A DNA stretch of 64,000 bases from Peribacillus faecalis (GTDB lineage: Bacteria > Bacillota > Bacilli > Bacillales > DSM-1321), in contig NZ_JACXSI010000005.1 in the NCBI RefSeq assembly GCF_014712675.1, positions 1-64,000 on the forward strand, given 5' to 3'. Positions 51,169-59,307 of this stretch are shown here, piece by piece (position 1 is the first letter of the stretch; every line of letters starts with the position of its first letter). The translations under genes and the position numbers were made by a program. The notes under the pieces were generated by a model. The model was not told where the DNA came from and did not search any database. It saw nothing but the letters and a program-made list of their open reading frames with translations.

Positions 51169-52122
51169 TCATGTATTGAGAATGGAGTAATAATAAAACA
51201 CACCGTCCCGCTCTTCCATCGTTATTTCTTTCACTGAAGATAAGTAAATCAAATTAGTGATTGTTTGTAAAAAGCCGGAAATTTTCCTGTCTGCCGGTTG
51301 GTCAGCACCATATATGCTTTCAGATATTTGGAACGCTGTTTTCTTGCCTTCTTGAACAGCTAAAATAATTTGATTCCATCTTTTCTTGTAATGTAATCTC
51401 ATATCCTCTAGTCTAATTGTCAAATTAGGGATTATGTCACCATGGCCAGGTAAAACATACTGTACTGATAGCGACTGCAACTTCTCAAGTGACCGCAAAT
51501 ATAACTCCAATGGATTTTCTTTCATATTGGTGGCCATTACAATAGGATTTAACGCTTGTAAAATATGGTCCCCGATGAACAATACTTGATTGTTTGAATC
51601 ATAGAATGAAAAATGATCAGGTGAATGACCCGGTGTCCAAATACTCTCATAGCAGCTATCACCGATTAATATTTGTTCTCCTTCTTCAAATAGATAGTTC
51701 GGCTCAAATAGATAGGAAGTATAATTGTAATAGGTATTATTCTGATCCAGTGGCGGTCCGCCATTAGATAGAGAGAGTGAGGTGAGCGGATTTGAATATA
51801 CGTTCCCTTCAAATGCGGACAAAATCTCTTGAATTTCTTTAAACCCGACTTTTGAAATCCATACTTCAGCATTATATTTTTTTTGAAACCAGCCGGCTAA
51901 ACCGATATGATCTGTATGCGAGTGAGTCAGAACCACTTTTTCAATAGGCTTATTATTAGGAAATATAGCTTCCCATATCGCAATTGCCTCTTCTGTATGA
52001 TCTCCTGTATCAACAATGGTATAACCATTGCTTCCTTCTACTATATAACAATTTACTGCACCTAAATCATAGGGAATAGGAATACTCAATTGATGAATAT
52101 GGTCTGTTATTTTTTTTAGCAT
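51169..52122 (-). CDS. MBL-fold metallo-hydrolase
   Basis: 317-aa metallo-beta-lactamase-fold protein with HSHTDH (67-72), IVDTGDHTEE upstream, GHSPDHFSF as third-ligand block, LFIGDH and the late LPGHGD. Related to the protein at 10860 and to GloB-type hydrolases; likely a thioesterase or lactonase of the second block. The ATG at 52122 is chosen by comparison with that paralogue; a GTG five codons upstream is also possible because the AAGGGG site is far from the ATG. It lies 27 bp after an SDR. Confidence 0.85.
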   Translation of the reverse strand: MLKKITDHIHQLSIPIPYDLGAVNCYIVEGSNGYTIVDTGDHTEEAIAIWEAIFPNNKPIEKVVLTHSHTDHIGLAGWFQKKYNAEVWISKVGFKEIQEILSAFEGNVYSNPLTSLSLSNGGPPLDQNNTYYNYTSYLFEPNYLFEEGEQILIGDSCYESIWTPGHSPDHFSFYDSNNQVLFIGDHILQALNPIVMATNMKENPLELYLRSLEKLQSLSVQYVLPGHGDIIPNLTIRLEDMRLHYKKRWNQIILAVQEGKKTAFQISESIYGADQPADRKISGFLQTITNLIYLSSVKEITMEERDGVFYYYSILNT

Positions 52123-52149
52123 AAATGCTAAAGACACCCCTTCCTATAT

Positions 52150-52902
52150 TTAGCGAGCTTTAACGGTTCCTCCATCCACCATTAGAGTATGCCCTGTTAT
52201 ATAATTAGCATCATCGCTTGCAAGGAATACCGCTACTCTTCCAATATCTTCTTCGCAATCCCCCATTCGGCGAAGCGGTATTAATGAAATCATTTTCTCA
52301 TATGCATTCGGATGGGTTTCCTGCATCCGTTCTACTCCAGGTGAATTAGCTAATGGAGCAATAACATTCACATTAATCCCGAATCGTCCCCATTCATTTG
52401 CAGCGACACGGGTTATTGCACGAACGGCCTCTTTTGATGCAGCATATGATGCTTGTCTGGCTAACCCATCCAAACCGGCACCTGATGCAAAATTGATTAC
52501 TTTTCCTTTTGTTTCCTTTAGATAAGGAAGCGAGCTTTGCATTAATGTAAAAGTAGCCCACAGGCCTGTATTTAAGGATAAATCCATAATTTCTTCTGTT
52601 GTTTCTTCAATAGTAGCCATTTTTGATGAATGCGCATTATTGACTAATATGTCTAATTTCCCGAATTTTTCAACCGTCAGCTCAATCAAACCAGACAGGA
52701 TTTTACGATCAGACAAATCCGCTTGGACATACAGGGCTTCGCCTCCTAGTTCCAATAATTCCTTCTCCGTTCTTTTACCTTTTTCTTCATTTAATCCAAT
52801 AAATACGATGGAGGCCCCTTCTTTTATAAACGCACGACAAATGCCGCGCCCTATTCCTGAAGAACCGCCTGTAACGAAAGCAACTTTACCTTTTAATTTC
52901 AT
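52150..52902 (-). CDS. SDR family oxidoreductase
   Basis: 250-aa classical SDR: TGGSSGIGR, NNAHSSK in place of the common NNAG, ASGAG...YAASKEAV and GHTLMVDGG. The ATG at 52902 has AGGAGAGG upstream; a much longer frame reaches back across the divergent promoter and is not believable. It is divergent from the amidohydrolase at 52997 and shares a short 94-bp promoter gap with it. Confidence 0.9.
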   Translation of the reverse strand: MKLKGKVAFVTGGSSGIGRGICRAFIKEGASIVFIGLNEEKGKRTEKELLELGGEALYVQADLSDRKILSGLIELTVEKFGKLDILVNNAHSSKMATIEETTEEIMDLSLNTGLWATFTLMQSSLPYLKETKGKVINFASGAGLDGLARQASYAASKEAVRAITRVAANEWGRFGINVNVIAPLANSPGVERMQETHPNAYEKMISLIPLRRMGDCEEDIGRVAVFLASDDANYITGHTLMVDGGTVKAR

Positions 52903-52996
52903 ATTCCCTCTCCTTTTGTATTTTTTTGTCATAAAAAATATGGTTATATATAAATAAGCAAACGTTTTTCTTGAATGACAAGGAGGTTCTAATGCC

Positions 52997-54544
52997 ATGC
53001 AGCAGCCTGCTGATTTAGTAATTGAAAATATAATCGTCATTACGATGGACTCAACGCGACCTGAAGCCAAAGGTATTGCCGTTTTTGATGGGAAAATTAT
53101 TGGTCTACTAGAAAATGATCATACCCCATGGCCATTAACCCCGAATGGGCAAAGATTAGATGGTAAAGGGATGACTTTGTTACCCGGATTAATCGATGCA
53201 CATTGCCATCTTCGTGCTCAAATTGGCTATAATCAAGCTGTGCGATGCGGTTTCCCAGATGTAAATAGCATAGATGAAATAATCCTCTTACTTCGAAATC
53301 AAGCAAACAAACTAGAGAATGGAACCTGGATTAAAGCCAATGGCTACGATCCTTTCTATCTTAAAGAACAGCGGCATCCTACACGATGGGATCTCGATTG
53401 CGCAACTGAACAACATCCTATCAGGCTTCGACATATAACACGCCATGTATCTGTATTAAATAGTAAAGCACTATCAATTGCGGGAATTGGACCCGATTCA
53501 ATCGACCCGCCAGGAATTACAGTAGAACGTATAGGAAATAGCGGTATCCCAACCGGTATTATTTATGGAGGGGATGCATGGTTATCTCAACATTTTGTAA
53601 CATCGGCTTCTTCGGAGCAACTCCGAAAGGGTGCACAAAAATTACATTGGCAACTAATAAGCAAAGGCATAACTTCCGTACATGATGCGACTCCTACAAA
53701 CACATTAACTGATTTACAATTTTGGATCGACTGTATAAAAGAATTTTGGAGCATTTCTATTTCATTAATGTCGAATATCCAAAATCACCACATCCTCAAA
53801 GAGCATTATTCAAAAGAAACAACAAACGAAATGATAACCAAACTGGAAATGGGTCCAATTAAAGTTGTCATAGAAAATATCCCTGATTTGCTACCTAGCC
53901 CGAATGAATTGAAAATGATTGCAGTAGAAGCCGCCAAGCGAAAAATACCATTAGCAATTCATGTTGTGACACCTGAAATGGTTTGGGCTGCATTAGATGC
54001 TATCCAATATGCAAAAGAAGTCCATCCGAATGATCTGGTTAATCGTTTGGAACATTTAAGTTTATGCCCGGAAGGACTTTTATCCGATATAGAAGCGTTA
54101 AACTTATTAGTTGTAACAAATCCTAGCTTAATTTATGACCATGGGGACCGATACTTAAAAAATGTAGATCCGACAGAGCACAGTTGGCTTTATCGAATGA
54201 AAAGCATACAAGATTACGGTATAATTCTTGCAGCCGGATCAGATGCACCTGTCGCAACAGTCGATCCATGGATTTCTATTGCGACAGCGTGTTCCAGAAA
54301 GACTAAAAGCGGACAAACGCTTTCACTGGGTGAGAAGCTTACTCGTTGGGATGCAATAGCTTTATACACAACTAAAGCGGCTCTAGCTGCCGGCTGGGAA
54401 ACAAAGCGCGGCATGATTCGTCCTAACTTTCATGCTGACTTCCTATTAGTGAATCATCATCCATTAACATGCTCGCTTGACAATCTTTATAAAATGCAAG
54501 TTCAGCAGACGTGGATTGATGGACAACTTGTATACGAAAAATGA
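52997..54544 (+). CDS. Amidohydrolase, YtcJ-like
   Basis: 515-aa metal-dependent hydrolase of the amidohydrolase_3/YtcJ group. The first metal pair is in GLIDAHCHLRAQ, followed by TSVHDATPTN, IPLAIHVVT and the last Asp in AAGSDAPVATVDPW. It would hydrolyse a C-N or ester bond of an imported compound. AAGGAGG precedes the ATG. It is followed by an IclR gene that may control it. Confidence 0.9.
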   Translation: MQQPADLVIENIIVITMDSTRPEAKGIAVFDGKIIGLLENDHTPWPLTPNGQRLDGKGMTLLPGLIDAHCHLRAQIGYNQAVRCGFPDVNSIDEIILLLRNQANKLENGTWIKANGYDPFYLKEQRHPTRWDLDCATEQHPIRLRHITRHVSVLNSKALSIAGIGPDSIDPPGITVERIGNSGIPTGIIYGGDAWLSQHFVTSASSEQLRKGAQKLHWQLISKGITSVHDATPTNTLTDLQFWIDCIKEFWSISISLMSNIQNHHILKEHYSKETTNEMITKLEMGPIKVVIENIPDLLPSPNELKMIAVEAAKRKIPLAIHVVTPEMVWAALDAIQYAKEVHPNDLVNRLEHLSLCPEGLLSDIEALNLLVVTNPSLIYDHGDRYLKNVDPTEHSWLYRMKSIQDYGIILAAGSDAPVATVDPWISIATACSRKTKSGQTLSLGEKLTRWDAIALYTTKAALAAGWETKRGMIRPNFHADFLLVNHHPLTCSLDNLYKMQVQQTWIDGQLVYEK

Positions 54545-54573
54545 TTCGGTACGCCCTCCCCAAATACCAAGAA

Positions 54574-54602
54574 TTGTTATTCATCGGCAAGTAAAGTATA
54601 AT
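54574..54602 (+). promoter_or_regulatory. Promoter of the IclR gene
   Basis: TTGTTA (54574-54579), a 17-bp spacer and TATAAT (54597-54602), 49 bp before the start codon of the regulator. Confidence 0.65.
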
Positions 54603-54621
54603 GAACTAATATATACAGAAA

Positions 54622-54637
54622 ATTCAGTCTTCTGAAT
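54622..54637. promoter_or_regulatory. Inverted repeat ATTCAG-TCTT-CTGAAT before iclR
   Basis: Six-base arms with a four-base spacer placed just downstream of the likely transcription start and touching the ribosome binding site. A candidate autoregulatory operator for the IclR protein. Confidence 0.5.
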
Positions 54638-54650
54638 AACGGAGGAGCCT

Positions 54651-55436
54651 ATGTCTTCGAAACAAACAACACATCGATTAAGTACAGTAGATAATGCAAT
54701 GTCGCTATTAGCCTTATTTCTAAAATATGAATCTGTCGGATTAATTGATATAGAGCGTGAAACCGGTGTAAGTAAAACGGCTGCATTTCGTTTAGCAGCA
54801 ACGATGGTCGATCGCGGCTTTTTAGTAAAAGATGCAAGAACGAAACGCTACTATCCTGGAACAATCCTTTTTCAATTGGTTCACAAATTTCAAATGAATG
54901 ATATTGTTAAAGTTTCAGAACCTTTTATACAAGAGTTGGCCCATAAAACGAATGAATCCGTATATTTATCGATTCGCTCAGGTAATCATTATATACATTT
55001 AACCGGGGTGCCTAGTACATATCCTGTTAAAGTGACCAGCCCTATCGGCAATGAAATCCAATTACATATAGGTGCTGCTGGTAAAATCCATCTGGCTTAC
55101 ATGGCTTCTCCAGATTATGAGAATTATATTAATAAAACAGACTTAAAAACGTATACTCAAGAAGCCATTACTGACCCAACTCTCCTCAGCCATGAGTTAC
55201 AGCACGTAAAAGATAAAGGCTACGCACTCAGCTTAGGTGAAGGTTTTCCCGACAGCGGCGGAATATCGGCACCTATATGGGGCTTAGGAGAAGAACCAGC
55301 CGCCTCATTAAGTATATTAATTCCTTTAACACGGCTTACAGAAGAAAAAATCCAAGAATTAATCAGCCTTGTTGTAGAATACTCTGATAAGATTACAATC
55401 GAATTCACATCCAAAAATCGAACTGAATCACAGTAA
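54651..55436 (+). CDS. IclR family transcriptional regulator
   Basis: 261 aa: N-terminal winged helix (LIDIERETGVSKTAAFRLAA) and a C-terminal effector domain with HIGAAGKIHLAYM and GISAPIWGLGEEPAASLSI. IclR proteins usually control catabolic genes next to them and bind an aromatic or short acid. CGGAGGAGCCT lies before the ATG. Convergent with the large leftward operon of CoA enzymes (64000-55503), which it may regulate along with the amidohydrolase. Confidence 0.92.
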   Translation: MSSKQTTHRLSTVDNAMSLLALFLKYESVGLIDIERETGVSKTAAFRLAATMVDRGFLVKDARTKRYYPGTILFQLVHKFQMNDIVKVSEPFIQELAHKTNESVYLSIRSGNHYIHLTGVPSTYPVKVTSPIGNEIQLHIGAAGKIHLAYMASPDYENYINKTDLKTYTQEAITDPTLLSHELQHVKDKGYALSLGEGFPDSGGISAPIWGLGEEPAASLSILIPLTRLTEEKIQELISLVVEYSDKITIEFTSKNRTESQ

Positions 55437-55458
55437 AAATAGATTTCATATTCTTTAA

Positions 55459-55502
55459 GCGACTTATCTTTAATGTGCTGTCCAATATGCTAGGATGAGT
55501 CG
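55459..55502. terminator. Possible weak terminator between convergent genes
   Basis: AGCGACT and AGTCGCT are complementary across about 30 bases, between the ends of the IclR and enoyl-CoA hydratase genes. Short stem and long loop, so low confidence. Confidence 0.3.
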
Positions 55503-56228
55503 CTATTTCATTAACCATGATCTTTCTACAAGAATCTTTTCTCTCAAGATACCTTGCTGTAAGGATACATCCATACTGTCAGCTACTAATGATTTGATCA
55601 TCGCTGACGATTTTGCATTTTTCGCAACCACTTTTTTCATATAATGAATGGCTGTTTCCAATAATACTTCACTATTTATTATTTTGCTGATTAGTTTCTT
55701 TTTATAGCCTTCTACTGCAGTTATTCGATTGCCATTGAAAGCAAATTCTAACGATAACCCCTGTGGCATGAGTCTAGGGAGACTTTGTGTACCTCCTGCT
55801 GCCGGCAACATACCTAGTTTAGCCTCTGGCAATGATAGTATTGTATCTGGCGCTGCAAATCTGAAATCACAAAGCATGGACATCTCTAATCCTGAACCAA
55901 CCGCAAAACCATGAAGAACTGCAGCTATAGGCTTCGGAAGTCTGCGAATTTCTTCCCATAAATCTCTTTGCAACCTTATTCTGCGCTTTTCAATGACGGT
56001 TGGACGGGTGCCGAATTCTGTTAAATCTGCTCCTGCACAAAATCCCTTTCCGGCTCCGCATATAACCACAGCATAGACCGTTGGATCGTCTTTGATCATC
56101 AAAATTATTTCATATAATTGATCTCTCATTTCCACATTAAAAGCATTCAATTTCTCGGGACGATTTAACGTAATAACGGCGATTTGCCCATTCTTCTCAA
56201 GTTTGACCACGGGTTCAATAACACTCAT
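55503..56228 (-). CDS. Enoyl-CoA hydratase/isomerase
   Basis: 241-aa crotonase with CAGADLTEFG, and both Glu positions filled (VGSGLEMSMLCDFRF and LPEAKLGMLPAAGG). Hydrates trans-2-enoyl-CoA or isomerises it. Last gene of the leftward operon, 26 bp after a second, less canonical crotonase. Confidence 0.9.
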   Translation of the reverse strand: MSVIEPVVKLEKNGQIAVITLNRPEKLNAFNVEMRDQLYEIILMIKDDPTVYAVVICGAGKGFCAGADLTEFGTRPTVIEKRRIRLQRDLWEEIRRLPKPIAAVLHGFAVGSGLEMSMLCDFRFAAPDTILSLPEAKLGMLPAAGGTQSLPRLMPQGLSLEFAFNGNRITAVEGYKKKLISKIINSEVLLETAIHYMKKVVAKNAKSSAMIKSLVADSMDVSLQQGILREKILVERSWLMK

Positions 56229-56254
56229 AATTCCCCTTCTTTCTCCTGAGAATT

Positions 56255-57034
56255 CTAACTTCCTTTAAAATGAGGTGACCTCTTCTCCAAAAAAGCTTGA
56301 ACGCCTTCAATGCGATCCTCACTCGTCTGCAATAGCATATAAATATCCAATTCTAAACGAAGTGCTTGCTCAAATGTCAAATCACTTCCCTTGATAATAC
56401 ACTCTTTCGTATATTGCATTGATAAAGTTGACATCTCTTCTAATAGAGTTGCTTGTATACAGGCCTTTTCCCATAAACAATCGCTATCGATTTTGTTGTT
56501 AATAAGCCCAAGTTCCAATGCTTCTTTAGCACCGATAACTTCTCCACCCAACAACATATTCATTGCAGGTCCTTTGCCAATCAGTTTAGGAAGTCGCTGC
56601 GTTATACCTCCTGCTGGAACGAGTCCCCATGCTGCTTCCGGCATAAAAAATGTGGAAGTGGATGAAGCATAACGAATATCACCTACACACGCTAAGCTGA
56701 CTCCTAGCGAGGCGCAGTCACCATTAATTGCAACAATTACTGGATACGGAATTCGGCTCCACTGTTCAATAGCTGAACTTGCTAAAGCGATAGAAGAATA
56801 AGACTCTTCCACATTATCGTCCTGTAAAAAGTCCTTGTTCATACCTAACGAAAAATGCGGTCCATTTGCACCTAACACAACGACTTTAATATCCTCATGA
56901 TTTATTAGTTCATTCGCCACATACAAAAGCTCCTGCGACAATTCCGGAAGAAAAACATTATCATGCGCAGTGTTATTCAGCCTGACAAAAGCAATTTGGT
57001 TTTTATGCCATACTTCAAGATAGTGATATTTCAT
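56255..57034 (-). CDS. Enoyl-CoA hydratase family protein lacking one catalytic Glu
   Basis: 259-aa crotonase-fold protein. FSLGMNKDF stands for the oxyanion-hole strand, and MPEAAWGLVPAGGITQRLP keeps the second Glu (133), but the first catalytic Glu is Ser113 (ASLGVSLACVGD). With only one acid it may be an isomerase, a retro-Claisen/C-C hydrolase or an inactive partner of the gene that follows. 34 bp downstream of the fused CoA-transferase. Confidence 0.87.
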   Translation of the reverse strand: MKYHYLEVWHKNQIAFVRLNNTAHDNVFLPELSQELLYVANELINHEDIKVVVLGANGPHFSLGMNKDFLQDDNVEESYSSIALASSAIEQWSRIPYPVIVAINGDCASLGVSLACVGDIRYASSTSTFFMPEAAWGLVPAGGITQRLPKLIGKGPAMNMLLGGEVIGAKEALELGLINNKIDSDCLWEKACIQATLLEEMSTLSMQYTKECIIKGSDLTFEQALRLELDIYMLLQTSEDRIEGVQAFLEKRSPHFKGS

Positions 57035-57068
57035 AAGCTCCCCCCGCTTCTTAAAAAATATGTAAAAT

Positions 57069-58904
57069 CTACAAACTATTAAATAATTCTTCTGTATGCT
57101 GTCCTAATTCAGGAGCAGGATTCGCAGACACTTTCCATTCTTTACTCTGCCAAGGCGTCCCGATCAACGAAGTTTCACCTGTTATAGATAGCTTGTGCAC
57201 GCCGCTATCATCTGCGATACTTTTCAGATTCCTGATTTGTCCTTCCGCCTCCGTTTGGCTATCTGCACATCCTTCAAAAAAACAATCTCCAACCAACTGG
57301 CAAGCTACCTCATATTGTGACAAATCAATCCTAATTCCTTCTCCGTTGCGTTGACGGCAAATCAAGCTTGCAGCCAATACGAAAGCACCATGTATACCCG
57401 CTCCTATATCACTAACAGAAAAACCGGGAAGCCATGGTTTTCCATCATCATAATGTGTCAAAGCAGCGATTCCAGACATCGCTTCCAAAGTCGGCCCGTA
57501 GCCCACAAAGTCTCTATAAGGTCCCGTTTGCCCAAAAGCAGATAAAGATAGGTTAATAAGTTGAGGCTGATACTTCCACAACTGTTCATATTGCAGACCA
57601 AAATTAGGCATTACGCGCGGACTGAAATTCTCGACAATCACATCACTTATTTCCACTAATTCCAAAAATTTTTGCCGGTCCTCCATTACATTCAAATCCA
57701 ATGAGATTCCTCTTTTATTGCGATTAAGCTCTCTATAAAAAGGAGCGGTCGCCCCTTTTTGTGAACGTATACCGTCCGGTCGATGAGGTGCCTCAATTTT
57801 AATGACTTCGATTCCTAAATCCGCAAAAAGTCTCGTGCAATATGGCCCAGACCACATATTTGTCATATCCAGGATTCTGATTGTATCTTTGTCCTTAATG
57901 AATCCCTTTCCAGTGCAATTCGTTTTGATTGCCCACGGCAAACTTATATGATTTCCTCGCTCCCAAAACTCTCTTTCTTTTAAATGAAGGCAATCCTTTA
58001 CTTCCTGCAAACTCTGAACATAGGCAAACGGCATTCTGAAAGCCTGCCCTGTATAAAACAATTCCGATTTTTTCATGGACCGTGTCCACTCAGACAATTC
58101 CGCTTCAAGACTGGCGCAATGTTTTAATCGACTTACATCATTGTTCCATTCGGGTTTATGAGGCAACTCTGCCCAACTCTCTAACAATTCCCATTTTTCA
58201 TTGACAGGCGCCCCTAAAAAAATCATGCCATCTGTACATGGCATGATGGCCATTGGGGCAATTGCATGGTGGCGGTTGCCCATCCTGCTGCGTTCTTCAC
58301 CAGTTGCCAAATACGTTGAGAAAGCACCTTCCAATGCACTTACAACAACTGTAAGTGCATTTATCTGAACTAGATGTTTTTTATTTGGCCGTAAAGTCAG
58401 ATGGGCTAACAATCCGCCGGCAGCTGCATGAGCTCCAACGAGGTAGGATGCCGGATATCCTCCAACTTGTAAAGGCTTAAGCTCCGGATTACCTGTAAGC
58501 TCCATCCATCCACCCATTGCCTGCAGAGCATATTCTTCTTCTGTACCGATACCATTAGGAAAATCAAGATATACTCCGATACAAGTTTCTGAGCTACGTT
58601 GATTTTCAAAAAACGAGTTCAAAAGATCTTTGCATTTAAGAGTACAATGACTATCCCAAATAATAAGATCCCACCTGAGAGCTAAACACTCGGTCACATA
58701 TTCTAGCAATTCTTCATCATTAGAAAAACACACAATCCTCTTTCCTGCATTCCGAAATACTGACCGATGCTCTTCGGGTCGGCTAATTCTCGTGACTGAC
58801 GCACCGCTTTTTGAAAGTAAACGTCCTGCATAACTGCCAGATGGACCATTGACTATTTCAAGTATCTTCAAATCATGCAATAGTGTTTCTTTAGTTGTTT
58901 TCAC
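57069..58904 (-). CDS. Double CaiB/BaiF-type CoA-transferase with a degenerate first half
   Basis: 611 aa made of two family III CoA-transferase units. The first (about 1-330) has the fold but Ser153 in place of the catalytic Asp (GGYPASYLVGAHAAAG). The second (about 340-611) starts at IRILDMTNMWSGPYCTRLFA and has Asp499 in SDIGAGIHGAF, so it is probably active but lacks part of the small domain, which the first half may supply. CoA would pass between thioesters of two acids. GTG start at 58904. Confidence 0.87.
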   Translation of the reverse strand: MKTTKETLLHDLKILEIVNGPSGSYAGRLLSKSGASVTRISRPEEHRSVFRNAGKRIVCFSNDEELLEYVTECLALRWDLIIWDSHCTLKCKDLLNSFFENQRSSETCIGVYLDFPNGIGTEEEYALQAMGGWMELTGNPELKPLQVGGYPASYLVGAHAAAGGLLAHLTLRPNKKHLVQINALTVVVSALEGAFSTYLATGEERSRMGNRHHAIAPMAIMPCTDGMIFLGAPVNEKWELLESWAELPHKPEWNNDVSRLKHCASLEAELSEWTRSMKKSELFYTGQAFRMPFAYVQSLQEVKDCLHLKEREFWERGNHISLPWAIKTNCTGKGFIKDKDTIRILDMTNMWSGPYCTRLFADLGIEVIKIEAPHRPDGIRSQKGATAPFYRELNRNKRGISLDLNVMEDRQKFLELVEISDVIVENFSPRVMPNFGLQYEQLWKYQPQLINLSLSAFGQTGPYRDFVGYGPTLEAMSGIAALTHYDDGKPWLPGFSVSDIGAGIHGAFVLAASLICRQRNGEGIRIDLSQYEVACQLVGDCFFEGCADSQTEAEGQIRNLKSIADDSGVHKLSITGETSLIGTPWQSKEWKVSANPAPELGQHTEELFNSL

Positions 58905-58970
58905 CCTCCATCACCCTTCTAGCGCAAGCACCTGTGCATTATTTAAAATGATGTTGACCCTTTCACCTTT

Positions 58971-59114
58971 TCAATCTGCAGTCGGAAGGGCTACAGGCTT
59001 TTTCAATTCCAGTGGTGCTTTGCAGCATGAAATAGTGCCCTCTCCAGCTTTCGTACATAAAAGTTCAATACCACACGTTTTACAATACAAACGCTTTCCT
59101 AATTGATTAGCCAC
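58971..59114 (-). CDS. Desulforedoxin-like metal-binding peptide, copy 1
   Basis: 47 aa with the desulforedoxin metal site Cys-x2-Cys ... Cys-Cys: LYCKTCGIELLC at residues 9-20, and ISCCKAPLEL at 28-37 (adjacent Cys30-Cys31). Four thiols should bind one Fe or Zn. The GTG at 59114 has AAAGGATG upstream; an ATG nine bases earlier lies inside that site. Its tandem neighbour has the same pattern. Such small proteins are known as redox carriers or as metal knuckles of larger enzymes; here the position between CoA-transferase genes suggests a partner role. Confidence 0.8.
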   Translation of the reverse strand: MANQLGKRLYCKTCGIELLCTKAGEGTISCCKAPLELKKPVALPTAD

Positions 59115-59150
59115 AGCGATCATCCTTTCATAATTCATGTCAGAAAACAA

Positions 59151-59285
59151 TTATTTAGATAATGCTTGCTTATTTTGCAGGCTTTCTCCACAGCAAATTA
59201 CATCTGTGTTAACCCCCAATTTTGTTACGATAAATTCACTTTGGCATTTTACGCATATTAATTTTGCTCCAATTTTTAAGGACAT
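59151..59285 (-). CDS. Desulforedoxin-like metal-binding peptide, copy 2
   Basis: 44 aa, MSLKIGAKLICVKCQSEF at the start with Cys11-x2-Cys14, and VICCGESLQ with Cys31-Cys32. The spacing C-x2-C-x16-C-C is nearly the same as in copy 1 (C-x2-C-x15-C-C), so the two are paralogues arranged in tandem 36 bp apart. ATG at 59285 behind a strong AGGAGG. Too short for most gene finders. Lies 22 bp after a CoA-transferase gene and in the same direction. Confidence 0.83.
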   Translation of the reverse strand: MSLKIGAKLICVKCQSEFIVTKLGVNTDVICCGESLQNKQALSK

Positions 59286-59307
59286 GCTCAAGACCTCCTA
59301 TTCGAAT

